From JANNVK01 sp031430435 (GTDB taxonomy: Bacteria > Acidobacteriota > Blastocatellia > Pyrinomonadales > Pyrinomonadaceae), in NCBI GenBank assembly GCA_031430435.1, contig JANPBM010000044.1:1-64000 (forward strand): a DNA stretch of 64,000 bases, in the 5' to 3' direction. The notes below the pieces were generated by a model. The model was not told the origin of the DNA. It ran no database searches and worked only from the letters and a program-made list of their open reading frames with translations. The position numbers were made by a program, and so were the translations under genes. Each line of letters opens with the position of its first letter. The stretch's first letter is position 1. This document shows, piece after piece, positions 1 through 7,473 of the stretch.

Positions 1-105
1 CGAACGATTACGAACTCGATGATTATCGGCAGTTTGATGATTTTCAATCAGTTTGTCGTAGTCCGGCTCAGACAAAAACTTGATAAATTTATTCGGCACA
101 TTCAT
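1..105 (-). CDS. IS630-like transposase, N-terminal end (partial)
   Basis: An open frame starts at an ATG at 105-103 and runs off the left edge of the window, giving 35 residues. It reads as a charged N-terminal helical segment with LSEPDYDKL followed by HRVRNRS. This resembles the helix-turn-helix start of IS630-family transposases (pattern LsxxxyxxL...HxxRxRsxaiLLs). The catalytic DDE domain would lie outside the window. If correct, an insertion sequence ends within about 50 bp of the next gene. No terminal inverted repeat could be recognised in the short stretch to position 154. The call rests on a short stretch and pattern memory, so it is moderate. Confidence 0.5.
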   Translation of the reverse strand, partial: MNVPNKFIKFLSEPDYDKLIENHQTADNHRVRNRS

Positions 106-154
106 GTTATTATCTTACATTGTTTTTGCTTATCTGCTTAACATATTGCCAACG

Positions 155-814
155 ATGAAAAATAAATTGATCTTTACGACCTTTTTTATAATTTGCCTCG
201 CCGTATTTTCGGCAAACGCGCAAACGCTTGTTTCGCAAAACGACGTTGAATCTTGGAACGATGTTCAATTAACGGTTCCTTTATCTAAAAAAATCGACTT
301 TTGGAATGCCGTCGTAATGCGTTTCGGTAAAAATGTTTCGCGTTTGCAAGATGCGCGTTACGGTATCGGTTTTATCTTTCATCCAAACAAAAGTTGGGCG
401 TTTCAGCCTTTTTATCTGAGCATTAAGGCAAGAGATTCACAAGGCAGATTTCGACACGAAAACCGCTTTAGTTTTCGCGCATCTTACAAATTTCTGTTTA
501 AGAAATTCGGTTTAACGCATAGAAGTTTGTATGAATACCGCTTTAGAACGACGGGAAATATATGGCAATACCGCCCTTCGATAACAGTTGACAAAGAAAT
601 AAAATTTATTCCGAAAGCAAAATTTTATGTTACGGATGAAGTATTTTATTTCTCGAATTTGAAAAAATTTACTCGCAACCGGATTACAGTCGGAATCAGT
701 AAAACGCTGACAAAAAAACTGACTTTAGATATTTTTTACACCCGCCAAAATGACGGAAATTCGCGTCCCGGCGACATTCACGCAATCGGCGCAAATTGGA
801 AAATAAAACTTTAA
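155..814 (+). CDS. DUF2490 family outer-membrane-type protein (copy 1)
   Basis: The ATG at 155 begins MKNKLIFTTFF and a hydrophobic signal peptide ending near FSANAQ; the longer upstream frame from 80 is less likely. The mature protein of about 195 residues is rich in alternating aromatic and polar strands (SWNDVQLTVPLSKK, NRFSFRASYKF, YEYRFRTTGN, DIFYTRQNDG), the pattern of DUF2490 proteins, which are predicted beta-barrels of unknown role. It is strongly similar throughout to the gene at 1129-1989, including the SWNDVQLTVPLSKK start and the final WKIKL, so the two are a tandem duplication. It has no room for a riboswitch leader because the transposase fragment ends about 50 bp upstream. Confidence 0.8.
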   Translation: MKNKLIFTTFFIICLAVFSANAQTLVSQNDVESWNDVQLTVPLSKKIDFWNAVVMRFGKNVSRLQDARYGIGFIFHPNKSWAFQPFYLSIKARDSQGRFRHENRFSFRASYKFLFKKFGLTHRSLYEYRFRTTGNIWQYRPSITVDKEIKFIPKAKFYVTDEVFYFSNLKKFTRNRITVGISKTLTKKLTLDIFYTRQNDGNSRPGDIHAIGANWKIKL

Positions 815-886
815 TTTGCGGATTTTCAGCGGTAAAAAATCTTGACGCGGATTATTTTTCGTGTTAGAAAATAAATACAATTTAAT

Positions 887-1050
887 AATCGCCGAAGTTG
901 TTTTGACGACAACACGGAAAAACCAATTATTTTTGCGAAAGCAAAATCGGGGCGCAGCGGATTAATTTAGATTTTTTCAGTTAATTTTGCAGAAGATTCT
1001 TCGCTTCCAGCCCGACAGCTAATTTCGTAGGCGAGACGAGGAAGTTCCCG
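887..1050 (+). promoter_or_regulatory. c-di-AMP riboswitch (ydaO-yuaA type)
   Basis: The segment follows the ydaO aptamer order. It has ATCGCCGAA (888-896); a hairpin GTTGT/ACAAC (897-901/909-913); CGGAAAAACCA (915-925); a GAAA-capped hairpin TTTTGC/GCAAAA (931-936/941-946); TCGGGGCG (947-954); and the signature AGCCCGACAGCTAA (1009-1022), followed by TTTCGTAGGCG. That signature is enclosed by a 7-bp stem TTCTTCG/CGAGGAA (997-1003/1037-1043, one G-U pair). The known family has AGCCCGUCAGCUAACCUCG inside the same kind of stem. An intrinsic terminator follows at 1069 and a strong Shine-Dalgarno at 1116, so this looks like an OFF switch for the gene at 1129. The match was made by eye against remembered family sequences. 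Confidence 0.8.
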
Positions 1051-1068
1051 GCACAAGTTTATTTGACT

Positions 1069-1101
1069 AAGGTGTGAAGCGTGGACTTCACACCTTTTTT
1101 T
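1069..1101 (+). terminator. Intrinsic terminator, expression platform of the riboswitch
   Basis: A perfect 11-bp stem AAGGTGTGAAG / CTTCACACCTT (1069-1079 / 1086-1096) with a 6-nt loop is followed by a T run to 1101. It lies 25 nt after the c-di-AMP aptamer and 15 nt before the GGAGG of the next gene. This is the position expected for ligand-controlled termination. Confidence 0.8.
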
Positions 1102-1128
1102 GCATCTGAAATTGCGGAGGTTAAGTAA

Positions 1129-1989
1129 ATGAAGAGTAGATTTTTTTGGGAAAAACGGACTTGTAAAAAATTCAGTATTGTTTTTGAATCCGATGAAATA
1201 ATTATCGGTTCGGACAGAAAAAATAAACATCGAACATTTCGGAAAGACACAGGGTTAATCGCCTTTTCAAGACGTGAGATTTTAGAAATGAGGCTTGCGG
1301 ATTTAACTAAAAACGAGGTGAAACAAATAAAATTAAAAATCGCGACAGTTTTCGTAATACTGATTTGCTGTCTTGTTTCGGTTACAGCGCAAACTCCGCC
1401 GTTAGTTGCTCAAGACGATTTTCAATCGTGGAATGATGTTCAATTAACCGTGCCGTTATCGAAAAAAGTTGATTTTATCACGCAGTTTACAATGCGGTTC
1501 GGCAAAAACATTTCCCGCTTAAACGATGGACGCTTTCAGTTTGGAATTGTTTGGCATCCAAACAAAACTTGGACATTTCAGCCTTTTTACTGGAATATTC
1601 GGTCAAGAGATTCACGCGGACGATTTCGGCACGAAGACCGTTTTAATCTGCGGATTGGTTATAAATTTCCGATTAAAAAATTCGGCTTGTCGCATCGCAG
1701 CTGGTTTGAATACCGAATACGGGCAACCGGAAATTCGTGGCGTTATCGTCCGTCATTGACGTTTGAAAAAAATTTGCCGAAGAAATTTAACGCCAAAGTT
1801 TATTTTACCGAAGAATCTTTTTACGATTCGCTGCTGAAAAAAATTTCCCGCACCCGATCTATGATCGGAGTCAATAAAACAATGACCAAAAAACTTTCGC
1901 TGGATATTTTTTATATGCGGCAGAATGATGGTTTTTCGCGTCCCGGCGATCTGAATGTAATCGGAACAACGTGGAAAATAAAACTCTAA
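1129..1989 (+). CDS. DUF2490 family protein (copy 2) with N-terminal extension, riboswitch-controlled
   Basis: A GGAGG at 1116-1120 sits 8 nt before the ATG at 1129, a near-ideal ribosome site, giving a 286-residue product. The hydrophobic signal segment (IATVFVILICCLVSV, ending VTAQ) only begins near residue 70. From SWNDVQLTVPLSKK onward the protein is a close paralogue of the gene at 155-814. In-frame starts at 1288 (ATG) or 1318 (GTG) would give a normal signal peptide but have poor ribosome sites. The first ~60 residues, which include ESDEIIIGSDRKN, are not in copy 1 and may be what remains of an older gene that the riboswitch controlled. The function of DUF2490 is unknown; location is probably the outer membrane. 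Confidence 0.75.
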   Translation: MKSRFFWEKRTCKKFSIVFESDEIIIGSDRKNKHRTFRKDTGLIAFSRREILEMRLADLTKNEVKQIKLKIATVFVILICCLVSVTAQTPPLVAQDDFQSWNDVQLTVPLSKKVDFITQFTMRFGKNISRLNDGRFQFGIVWHPNKTWTFQPFYWNIRSRDSRGRFRHEDRFNLRIGYKFPIKKFGLSHRSWFEYRIRATGNSWRYRPSLTFEKNLPKKFNAKVYFTEESFYDSLLKKISRTRSMIGVNKTMTKKLSLDIFYMRQNDGFSRPGDLNVIGTTWKIKL

Positions 1990-2074
1990 TTTATGCCGTA
2001 AAAGTTGAATTAAATGACTTTGCGAAGTAAAATCAACGCAGTTCAAAACAATCTAAAAAAAAGGTTCAAAAAAT

Positions 2075-3625
2075 ATGTCATTATTTCCGATTCCGAGTAT
2101 GCTTTTGCGGCAACTTTACACTTTGGGCAGTTTGAAAAACGTTAAAGACGGCGTTCAGTTTGCGATTAAAAATCGTTTGACCGATGTTACGTTTTCCGAC
2201 ATTACAACTATTAAAATCAACGGCGTTGAAGTTGCCCGAGACAAAATTTCGCTTGATTTGGGCGATGAAACAATTTTGAAGGCAACCGACGTTTCAGAGA
2301 CAAACACGATTTCCTTTCCGCTTCGCAAAACTATTCTCATCTCGGCGCAAATCGAAAATCTGCCGCACGGCAAACATAAAATCGAAATCGGCGCGAAAGC
2401 GAAAGGTTTCGGTTCGCTGAAATTCGAGGTTGAAGATTCGATTGCCGAAATCGAGAAACTGGAAGTGCGAATTCCACGCGACAACAACGATGATTATTCG
2501 GAAAGCGCGATAAAGATTCGGCAAGAATTTATCGAAAAATTTACGGGCGCAAAACTGAATCACGTCAAAAATTATTCGTTTGATCCGCATATTTTGGCAG
2601 GGAATATCGAGCATTTTACGGGTGTGGCACAAATTCCGATCGGGTTTGCGGGACCAATCAAAGTCAACGGCGAATTTGCCGACGGCGACTTTATGATTCC
2701 GATGGCAACGACCGAAGGAACTTTGGTTGCTTCGTATAATCGCGGTATAAAAGTTTTGAACTTGAGCGGCGGCGTGAAATGTACGGTGGTTGCCGATGCG
2801 ATGCAACGCGCTCCGGTTTTTGTTTTTGAAGACGCGCGGGCGGGGCGGAAATTCGTTAATTGGATGAATGAAAATCACGCGAAGATTAAAGAAGAAGCCG
2901 AAAAAACTTCGAGTATCGCCAAATTGAAAGACCTTGATTCTTATACTTCAAACAAATTTGTTTATGTCCGTTTTAATTATTCGACCGGCGATGCGGCGGG
3001 ACAAAATATGGTCGGACGGGCGACATTTGCGGCGTGCAGCTGGATAATCGACAATTACGAAGGAATTAAACATTTTTATCTCGAATCAAATTTTGCAACC
3101 GACAAAAAAGCATCGCAGGTCAACATCATGCGGACGCGAGGCAAGCGTGTTACAGCCGAATGCACGATTCCTCGGCAAGTTTTAATCGAACATATGCGGG
3201 TTGAACCCGAATCGTTGACCTATCACGCGGGCGTGGCAAACGTCGGCTCGTTTTTATCGGGTGCAAACAACAACGGCGCGCATTCCGCCAACGGAATTAC
3301 GGCGATGTTTATTGCCACCGGACAAGATGTGGCAAATGTTTCGGAAAGTTCGGCAGGCATTTTATATTCGGAAATTACGCCCGAAAAAGATTTGTATATT
3401 TCGATTACGATTCCGAGTTTAATCGTCGCCACACACGGCGGCGGAACAGGTTTGGCAACGCAACGCGAATGTTTGGAAATTCTCGGTTGCGTCGGTCGCG
3501 GAACGGTCAATAAATTTGCGGAAATTGTTGCCGGCGTTGTGCTGGCAGGTGAAATCTCGCTCGGTTCGGCGATTTCAAGTTCGGATTGGGTTTCGTCGCA
3601 CGAAAAATATGGGCGTAACAGATAG
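2075..3625 (+). CDS. Hydroxymethylglutaryl-CoA reductase
   Basis: Reduces HMG-CoA to mevalonate with NAD(P)H, the committing step of the mevalonate isoprenoid pathway. The catalytic core (about residues 130-516) has the family motifs: IPIGFAGPIKVNG, ATTEGTLVASYNRG (catalytic Glu 214), NYSTGDAAGQNM, RTRGKRV (Lys 357), TGQDVANVSE (Asp 418), THGGGTGLATQRE, and a C-terminal SSHEKYGRNR with His 509. This resembles class I enzymes. The first ~120 residues form a predicted beta-rich domain (SLKNVKDGVQFAIKNRL...) with no membrane spans, unlike the eukaryotic anchor. No other mevalonate-pathway gene lies in the window. The next gene converges on it across a palindromic repeat. Confidence 0.92.
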   Translation: MSLFPIPSMLLRQLYTLGSLKNVKDGVQFAIKNRLTDVTFSDITTIKINGVEVARDKISLDLGDETILKATDVSETNTISFPLRKTILISAQIENLPHGKHKIEIGAKAKGFGSLKFEVEDSIAEIEKLEVRIPRDNNDDYSESAIKIRQEFIEKFTGAKLNHVKNYSFDPHILAGNIEHFTGVAQIPIGFAGPIKVNGEFADGDFMIPMATTEGTLVASYNRGIKVLNLSGGVKCTVVADAMQRAPVFVFEDARAGRKFVNWMNENHAKIKEEAEKTSSIAKLKDLDSYTSNKFVYVRFNYSTGDAAGQNMVGRATFAACSWIIDNYEGIKHFYLESNFATDKKASQVNIMRTRGKRVTAECTIPRQVLIEHMRVEPESLTYHAGVANVGSFLSGANNNGAHSANGITAMFIATGQDVANVSESSAGILYSEITPEKDLYISITIPSLIVATHGGGTGLATQRECLEILGCVGRGTVNKFAEIVAGVVLAGEISLGSAISSSDWVSSHEKYGRNR

Positions 3626-3636
3626 ATGGTGCGATA

Positions 3637-3696
3637 GTGAGACGGAGAGACGGCGAGAAATCGCGTTGTCTCTCAGTCATTTCGTCTCACCGTCTG
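3637..3696. repeat. Palindromic intergenic repeat, copy A
   Basis: Imperfect palindrome between convergent genes. GTGAGACG (3637-3644) pairs with CGTCTCAC (3683-3690), with degenerate 8-nt units between (GTGAGACG, GAGAGACG). A related copy lies at 60551-60619. The right part overlaps the last codons of moaC. It could also act as a bidirectional terminator, though it lacks a clean U tract. Confidence 0.6.
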
Positions 3697-4144
3697 ATTT
3701 TCCTCCTGACTTAAAATCAACACAAATATCAGTAATCCGCATATCTTTCTGCACGGCTTTGCACATATCGTAAATCGTTAAGCAAGAGACACTTACAGCA
3801 GTTAGGGCTTCCATTTCAACGCCGGTTTGTGCATTTGTGATAACCTCGGCTTCGATAAAAATTCCGTAATCTTTGATTTCCGCCGCAACATTTACTTTTG
3901 AAAGCGGTAATTGATGACACAGCGGAATCAGATTTGCGGTTTGTTTCGCCGCCATAATTCCCGCGATTCTCGCAATCTCAAGCGGATTTCCTTTCGGGTT
4001 TGTCTGCGTTTGCAGAACTTCAAGCGTTTCCGCGTTCATCAAAACCTTGCCCGACGCAATTGCCCGACGCTTCGTGATTTGTTTATCCGAAACGTCAACC
4101 ATTTTAATTTTTCCTTGTTCGTCGAAATGCGAAAGTTTATTCAT
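3677..4144 (-). CDS. moaC: Cyclic pyranopterin monophosphate synthase MoaC
   Basis: Second step of molybdenum cofactor synthesis: converts the MoaA product 3',8-cyclo-7,8-dihydro-GTP to cyclic pyranopterin monophosphate. The 155 residues are the usual length. Visible motifs are MVDVSDK near the start, AAKQTANLIPLCHQLPL (residues 65-81), GVEMEALTAVSVSCLTIYDMCKA (in two overlapping conserved blocks) and the catalytic Asp 126/Lys 129 in DMCKAVQKDM. The start ATG overlaps the stop of the upstream methyltransferase gene by 4 bp (ATGA), so it is translationally coupled in an operon with moeA. Confidence 0.95.
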   Translation of the reverse strand: MNKLSHFDEQGKIKMVDVSDKQITKRRAIASGKVLMNAETLEVLQTQTNPKGNPLEIARIAGIMAAKQTANLIPLCHQLPLSKVNVAAEIKDYGIFIEAEVITNAQTGVEMEALTAVSVSCLTIYDMCKAVQKDMRITDICVDFKSGGKSDGETK

Positions 4145-4878
4145 TTTTTCTTTGCCTTGAAAATTAAAGTGTTTCCGCCCAACAAAACTTCGTCGGAATT
4201 CAGCTCGTCAGTCCAACGTTGTTTACGTTTTTCCGCTGAGTTAAATTTCGATATAAGTCTAATCAACGCAACAATCGGCAAATAAAGCCACGAATTTTTC
4301 TTCGGTTTATCGAGATAAGTTTTTTTGATTTCAAAGCCGTTTTTCTCCAACAAATATCGAATTTCCGAATATCCGATCGGATTAACGTGCAACGCAATTT
4401 CTTCCATTCCGCCGAATTCACGCGAAATTTTCGCCAGGGCATTGGTCGAAAGCGGTTTAAAATGCGACGTGTAGCCGTTAAAAAGCCACTTCAAACGCTC
4501 TTCGATGTTCATAATATTCGGTACGGAAACGATTAAAGTCGCATTTGGTTTGAGCAGCCGTGAAAATTCCCGAATTGCGTTGGCAGGATTTTCAATATGT
4601 TCCAAACCTTCTACGCAAACTATGTAATCAAACGAGTTATCAGCGTAAGGAAGTTTTTCGTCAAGGTTCGCACGAAGATTTTCTACACCTTCAAGTTTGA
4701 AAATCTGCGGATAAAGATCGGCACACGAAACATCGAAACCGAGATTTTTGAGCCGCAAAGCCAACGCACCTTCGCCCGAAGGAACGTCCAAAATTTTACC
4801 GCGAGTTTCAGACTTTAAAATCGCTTCGACAGTTTCGTGAATCGCCTCGTGTGCAAGTGCGACAGGTTTTTCGTTCAT
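4141..4878 (-). CDS. Class I SAM-dependent methyltransferase
   Basis: A 245-residue Rossmann methyltransferase. Motif I is ILDVPSGEGALAL (residues 29-41), motif II ends in the acidic CADLYP, and YIVCVEGLEHIENP is the post-motif region of the Methyltransf_11 group. The C-terminal part has a hydrophobic, basic stretch (SWLYLPIVALIRLISKF) that may touch membrane. The gene overlaps both neighbours by 4 bp and so sits inside a moeA-methyltransferase-moaC operon. Nothing in the sequence shows a role in molybdopterin synthesis, and the substrate is unknown; membrane lipid or polyprenyl substrates are possible. Confidence 0.85.
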   Translation of the reverse strand: MNEKPVALAHEAIHETVEAILKSETRGKILDVPSGEGALALRLKNLGFDVSCADLYPQIFKLEGVENLRANLDEKLPYADNSFDYIVCVEGLEHIENPANAIREFSRLLKPNATLIVSVPNIMNIEERLKWLFNGYTSHFKPLSTNALAKISREFGGMEEIALHVNPIGYSEIRYLLEKNGFEIKKTYLDKPKKNSWLYLPIVALIRLISKFNSAEKRKQRWTDELNSDEVLLGGNTLIFKAKKK

Positions 4879-6052
4879 ATAAATACAATTTTTGCGACAG
4901 TTTCCGGTTCAAGAATTTCACCTTTCGGCACAAAAATCAAACACTCGGTTTTCGCAAATCCGACAAAATCCGACGAACCTTCGAACCGCAAAGGCGTGGC
5001 GATTAACTGACCTTTTTCGTTGGTTTTTAGCGTTGCAGGCAAATATGAATCGCGTTCAAACGCACCTTTCAATTTGTCGGATAAAACTGCAAACCCTTGT
5101 TTTAGTATAGTTTGCAAAGCATTCTGCATCTGCAAAATCGCGGTTCTTACAAATAAATTAAATGTTACGGCAACTGACACCGGATTTCCCGGAAGTCCAA
5201 AAATAAATTGATTTCCGAGTTTGGCAAAGACGCAAGGTTTTCCCGGTTTTAAGCAAATTTTGTCGAAAAAAATCTCTGCTCCAAGTTCAATTAACGCAGG
5301 TTTCGTGAAATCGTAATCGCCCATTGAAACTCCGCCGGTCAGAATTATGATTTCAGATTTTTGATTGCGGATTTGATACTTTCTAAATCGTCTTTTATTA
5401 ACTTAACATTTTCGATTTCAGCGTATTTTTCGGCGAAAGATTTGAGCATAATCGAATTTGAATCGCGGATTTCGTCGCGTTTCGGTGTTTCGTGAACCTC
5501 AACAATCTCGCTTCCGGTCGCCAGAATCGAAATTGTCGGACGTTTGGCGACTTTTACGCTTGCGTACCCGAACGATGCGAGAGACGCAATCATTTTTTCG
5601 TTGATAACTTCTCCGAGGTTGAAAACTTTCTCGCCTTTCGTTATTTCGCTTGCTTGTTCAACGTAAAATTGTCCGATTTTAGTCGGCTCTGAAATCTCGA
5701 TAAATCCGTTAAGTTCTTTCGTAACCTCGACTTTCTGCACTGAATCCGCACCAATCGGCAACGCCGCACCGGTCATAATCCGTACCGCTTCGCCGTGATT
5801 TAATTCGCCATCCCAACGTTTTCCCGCAACCGATTCGCCGATGATTTTCAGTTTTGCGGGAACATTTTTCACGTCAACGCTTTTGACCGCGAAACCGTCC
5901 ATTTGCGAACGATTAAACGGCGGCAAATCGGAATCTGCAAAAATGTCTTCGGCTAAAATTCGACCGCAAACTTTTGATAGCATAACGCTTTCGGCTTCAA
6001 GCGAAAAAACTTCGCGGTTGATAATTGAAATGGCTTCGGAAATCGGAATCAT
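4875..6052 (-). pseudogene. moeA: Molybdopterin molybdenumtransferase MoeA, interrupted by a one-base frameshift
   Basis: Inserts molybdate into adenylylated molybdopterin. The first frame (ATG at 6052, MIPISEAISIINREVF) contains the DLPPFNRSQMDGFAVKS, IMTGAALPIGADSV and ILATGSEIVE blocks and stops at 5345. The second frame (4875-5350) continues with EIIILTGGVSMGDYDF and GLPGNPVSVAVTFNLF. The frames join at a run of five T (A on the coding strand) at 5358-5362; one extra base there restores a continuous MoeA of about 392 residues, the normal length. Both halves are otherwise intact, so this is either an assembly homopolymer error or a very recent mutation. The 3' end overlaps the methyltransferase start by ATGA. 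Confidence 0.88.
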
Positions 6053-6149
6053 AAAATAAGCTAATCTTGTTTCAAGTTTCAATCTTGCTTATTTTTTAGG
6101 TATTTCGCAAATCGGGCAAAGATGTTAAACTTTTACAGGTTAGTTTTTC

Positions 6150-6155
6150 TACAAT
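6150..6155 (+). promoter_or_regulatory. Possible -10 element for the acyl-CoA dehydrogenase gene
   Basis: TACAAT at 6150-6155 lies 24 nt before the GTG at 6180. The best upstream partner is TTAAAC with a 19-nt gap, so the -35 match is weak. Confidence 0.3.
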
Positions 6156-6179
6156 AAATAAAAGGAATTTAAGAAAACT

Positions 6180-7400
6180 GTGATTGATTTTGAATTAAGC
6201 GAAGAGCATTTGGCGTTGCAAAAAACGGTGAAGGAATTTTGTCAAAACGAAGTTGCGCCGTATATCAAAGAATGGGATGCAACATCTCATTTCGAGCGTC
6301 CGATTTTGGACAAAATGGCTGATTTGGGAATCTTGGGCGTTTGTATTCCGGAACAATACGGCGGAGCAGGTTTTGACTACATTTCGCTCGGTTTAGTCTG
6401 CGAAGAATTAGAGGCGTGCGATACTTTTCTGCGTGTCATTATGTCGGTTCACGTCGGGTTAAACTCAATGTCTGTTTACAGTTGGGGAACAGAAGAGCAA
6501 AAGCAAAAATACTTGGTTCCGCAAGCTAAAGGCGAAAAACGCGCGACTTTCGGATTAACTGAACCGAACGCCGGATCGGACGTTATCGGAATGAAATCAT
6601 ACGCCAAATGCGACGGTGACGATTGGATTTTGAACGGTGAAAAAATGTGGATTTCACTTGGTGATGTTGCCGATCACTTCTTATTTTTCTGTTGGACAGA
6701 CGCGGAAAAACAAAAAGTTCGCGATCATACGGGAATGTCGTGTTTTATTGTTGAACGCGGAATGAACGGATTTTCAAGCGGAACTTTGCACGGAAAACTC
6801 GGCATTCGTGCGGGAAATACAGGTTATTTTTCTCTGCAAGATGTTCGCGTGCCGAAAGAAAATATGCTCGGCAACGAAGGCGAAGGTTTCAAAATTGCGA
6901 TGTTCGCACTTGAAAACGGACGCTACACGGTTGCTTCGGGTGCGACAGGTTTGATTCGAGCGGCTCGTGACGCTTCGGTTTCGTATGCGAATACGCGGGA
7001 AGTTCAAGGTCAAAAAATCGGTAATTTTCAACTCGTCAAACAAAAAATTGCGAATATGGAAGCCGATTATCAAATGACGCGTTTGCTTTGTTTGCAAACA
7101 GGTTATCTGAAAAACGAAGGAAAACCATCGGCAAAAGCTGCGAGTTTAGCAAAATGGCAAGCAACTGTTCGCAGTGAAACCGCCGCCTCGATGGCGATTG
7201 AAATTCACGGCGCGAACGGCTATATCAACGATTATCCGGTCGAACGCTATTTGCGAAACTGTAAAGCCGCCGTCATTTACGAAGGAACACGCGACATTCA
7301 TACGCTGATGCAAGCAGATTGGGCGTTAGGTTTGAAACGCGAAAAACAAGCGAGAGTTGTTTTGCCGGCGTATCAGCCGAACGCAAAAGCCGCGAGTTAA
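6180..7400 (+). CDS. Acyl-CoA dehydrogenase
   Basis: FAD enzyme that makes the alpha,beta double bond in acyl-CoA during fatty or branched-chain acid breakdown, passing electrons to ETF. The 406 residues start at a GTG and show the family blocks: IPEQYGGAGFDY, FGLTEPNAGSD (FAD/substrate loop), WILNGEKMWISLG, RYTVASGATGLIRAARD, EIHGANGYINDYPVER and IYEGTRDIH, whose Glu 368 is in the catalytic-base position used by short/medium-chain and glutaryl-CoA members. Substrate cannot be told from sequence. It stands alone between a divergent moeA operon and a terminator at 7419. Confidence 0.9.
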   Translation: MIDFELSEEHLALQKTVKEFCQNEVAPYIKEWDATSHFERPILDKMADLGILGVCIPEQYGGAGFDYISLGLVCEELEACDTFLRVIMSVHVGLNSMSVYSWGTEEQKQKYLVPQAKGEKRATFGLTEPNAGSDVIGMKSYAKCDGDDWILNGEKMWISLGDVADHFLFFCWTDAEKQKVRDHTGMSCFIVERGMNGFSSGTLHGKLGIRAGNTGYFSLQDVRVPKENMLGNEGEGFKIAMFALENGRYTVASGATGLIRAARDASVSYANTREVQGQKIGNFQLVKQKIANMEADYQMTRLLCLQTGYLKNEGKPSAKAASLAKWQATVRSETAASMAIEIHGANGYINDYPVERYLRNCKAAVIYEGTRDIHTLMQADWALGLKREKQARVVLPAYQPNAKAAS

Positions 7401-7418
7401 TCGATTGCCGAAATGTAG

Positions 7419-7450
7419 AAAAGCCGACTTGAATCAACAGGTCGGCTTTT
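7419..7450. terminator. Bidirectional intrinsic terminator
   Basis: A perfect 10-bp stem AAAAGCCGAC / GTCGGCTTTT (7419-7428 / 7441-7450) has T runs on both strands. It separates the convergent acyl-CoA dehydrogenase and lipoprotein genes. Confidence 0.85.
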
Positions 7451-7473
7451 TTGTTTGTTAAATTAAAGAAAAC

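Noticed and set aside
967..1250. Overlapping minus-strand ORFs of 63-87 codons
   Set aside because: They are the reverse complement of the riboswitch, terminator and the start of the plus-strand gene, and resemble no known protein.
5340..5370. Programmed ribosomal frameshift joining the two moeA frames
   Set aside because: The run is only five A on the coding strand, preceded by C, and does not give a good X-XXY-YYZ slippery site. No stimulating structure or family precedent is known to me.
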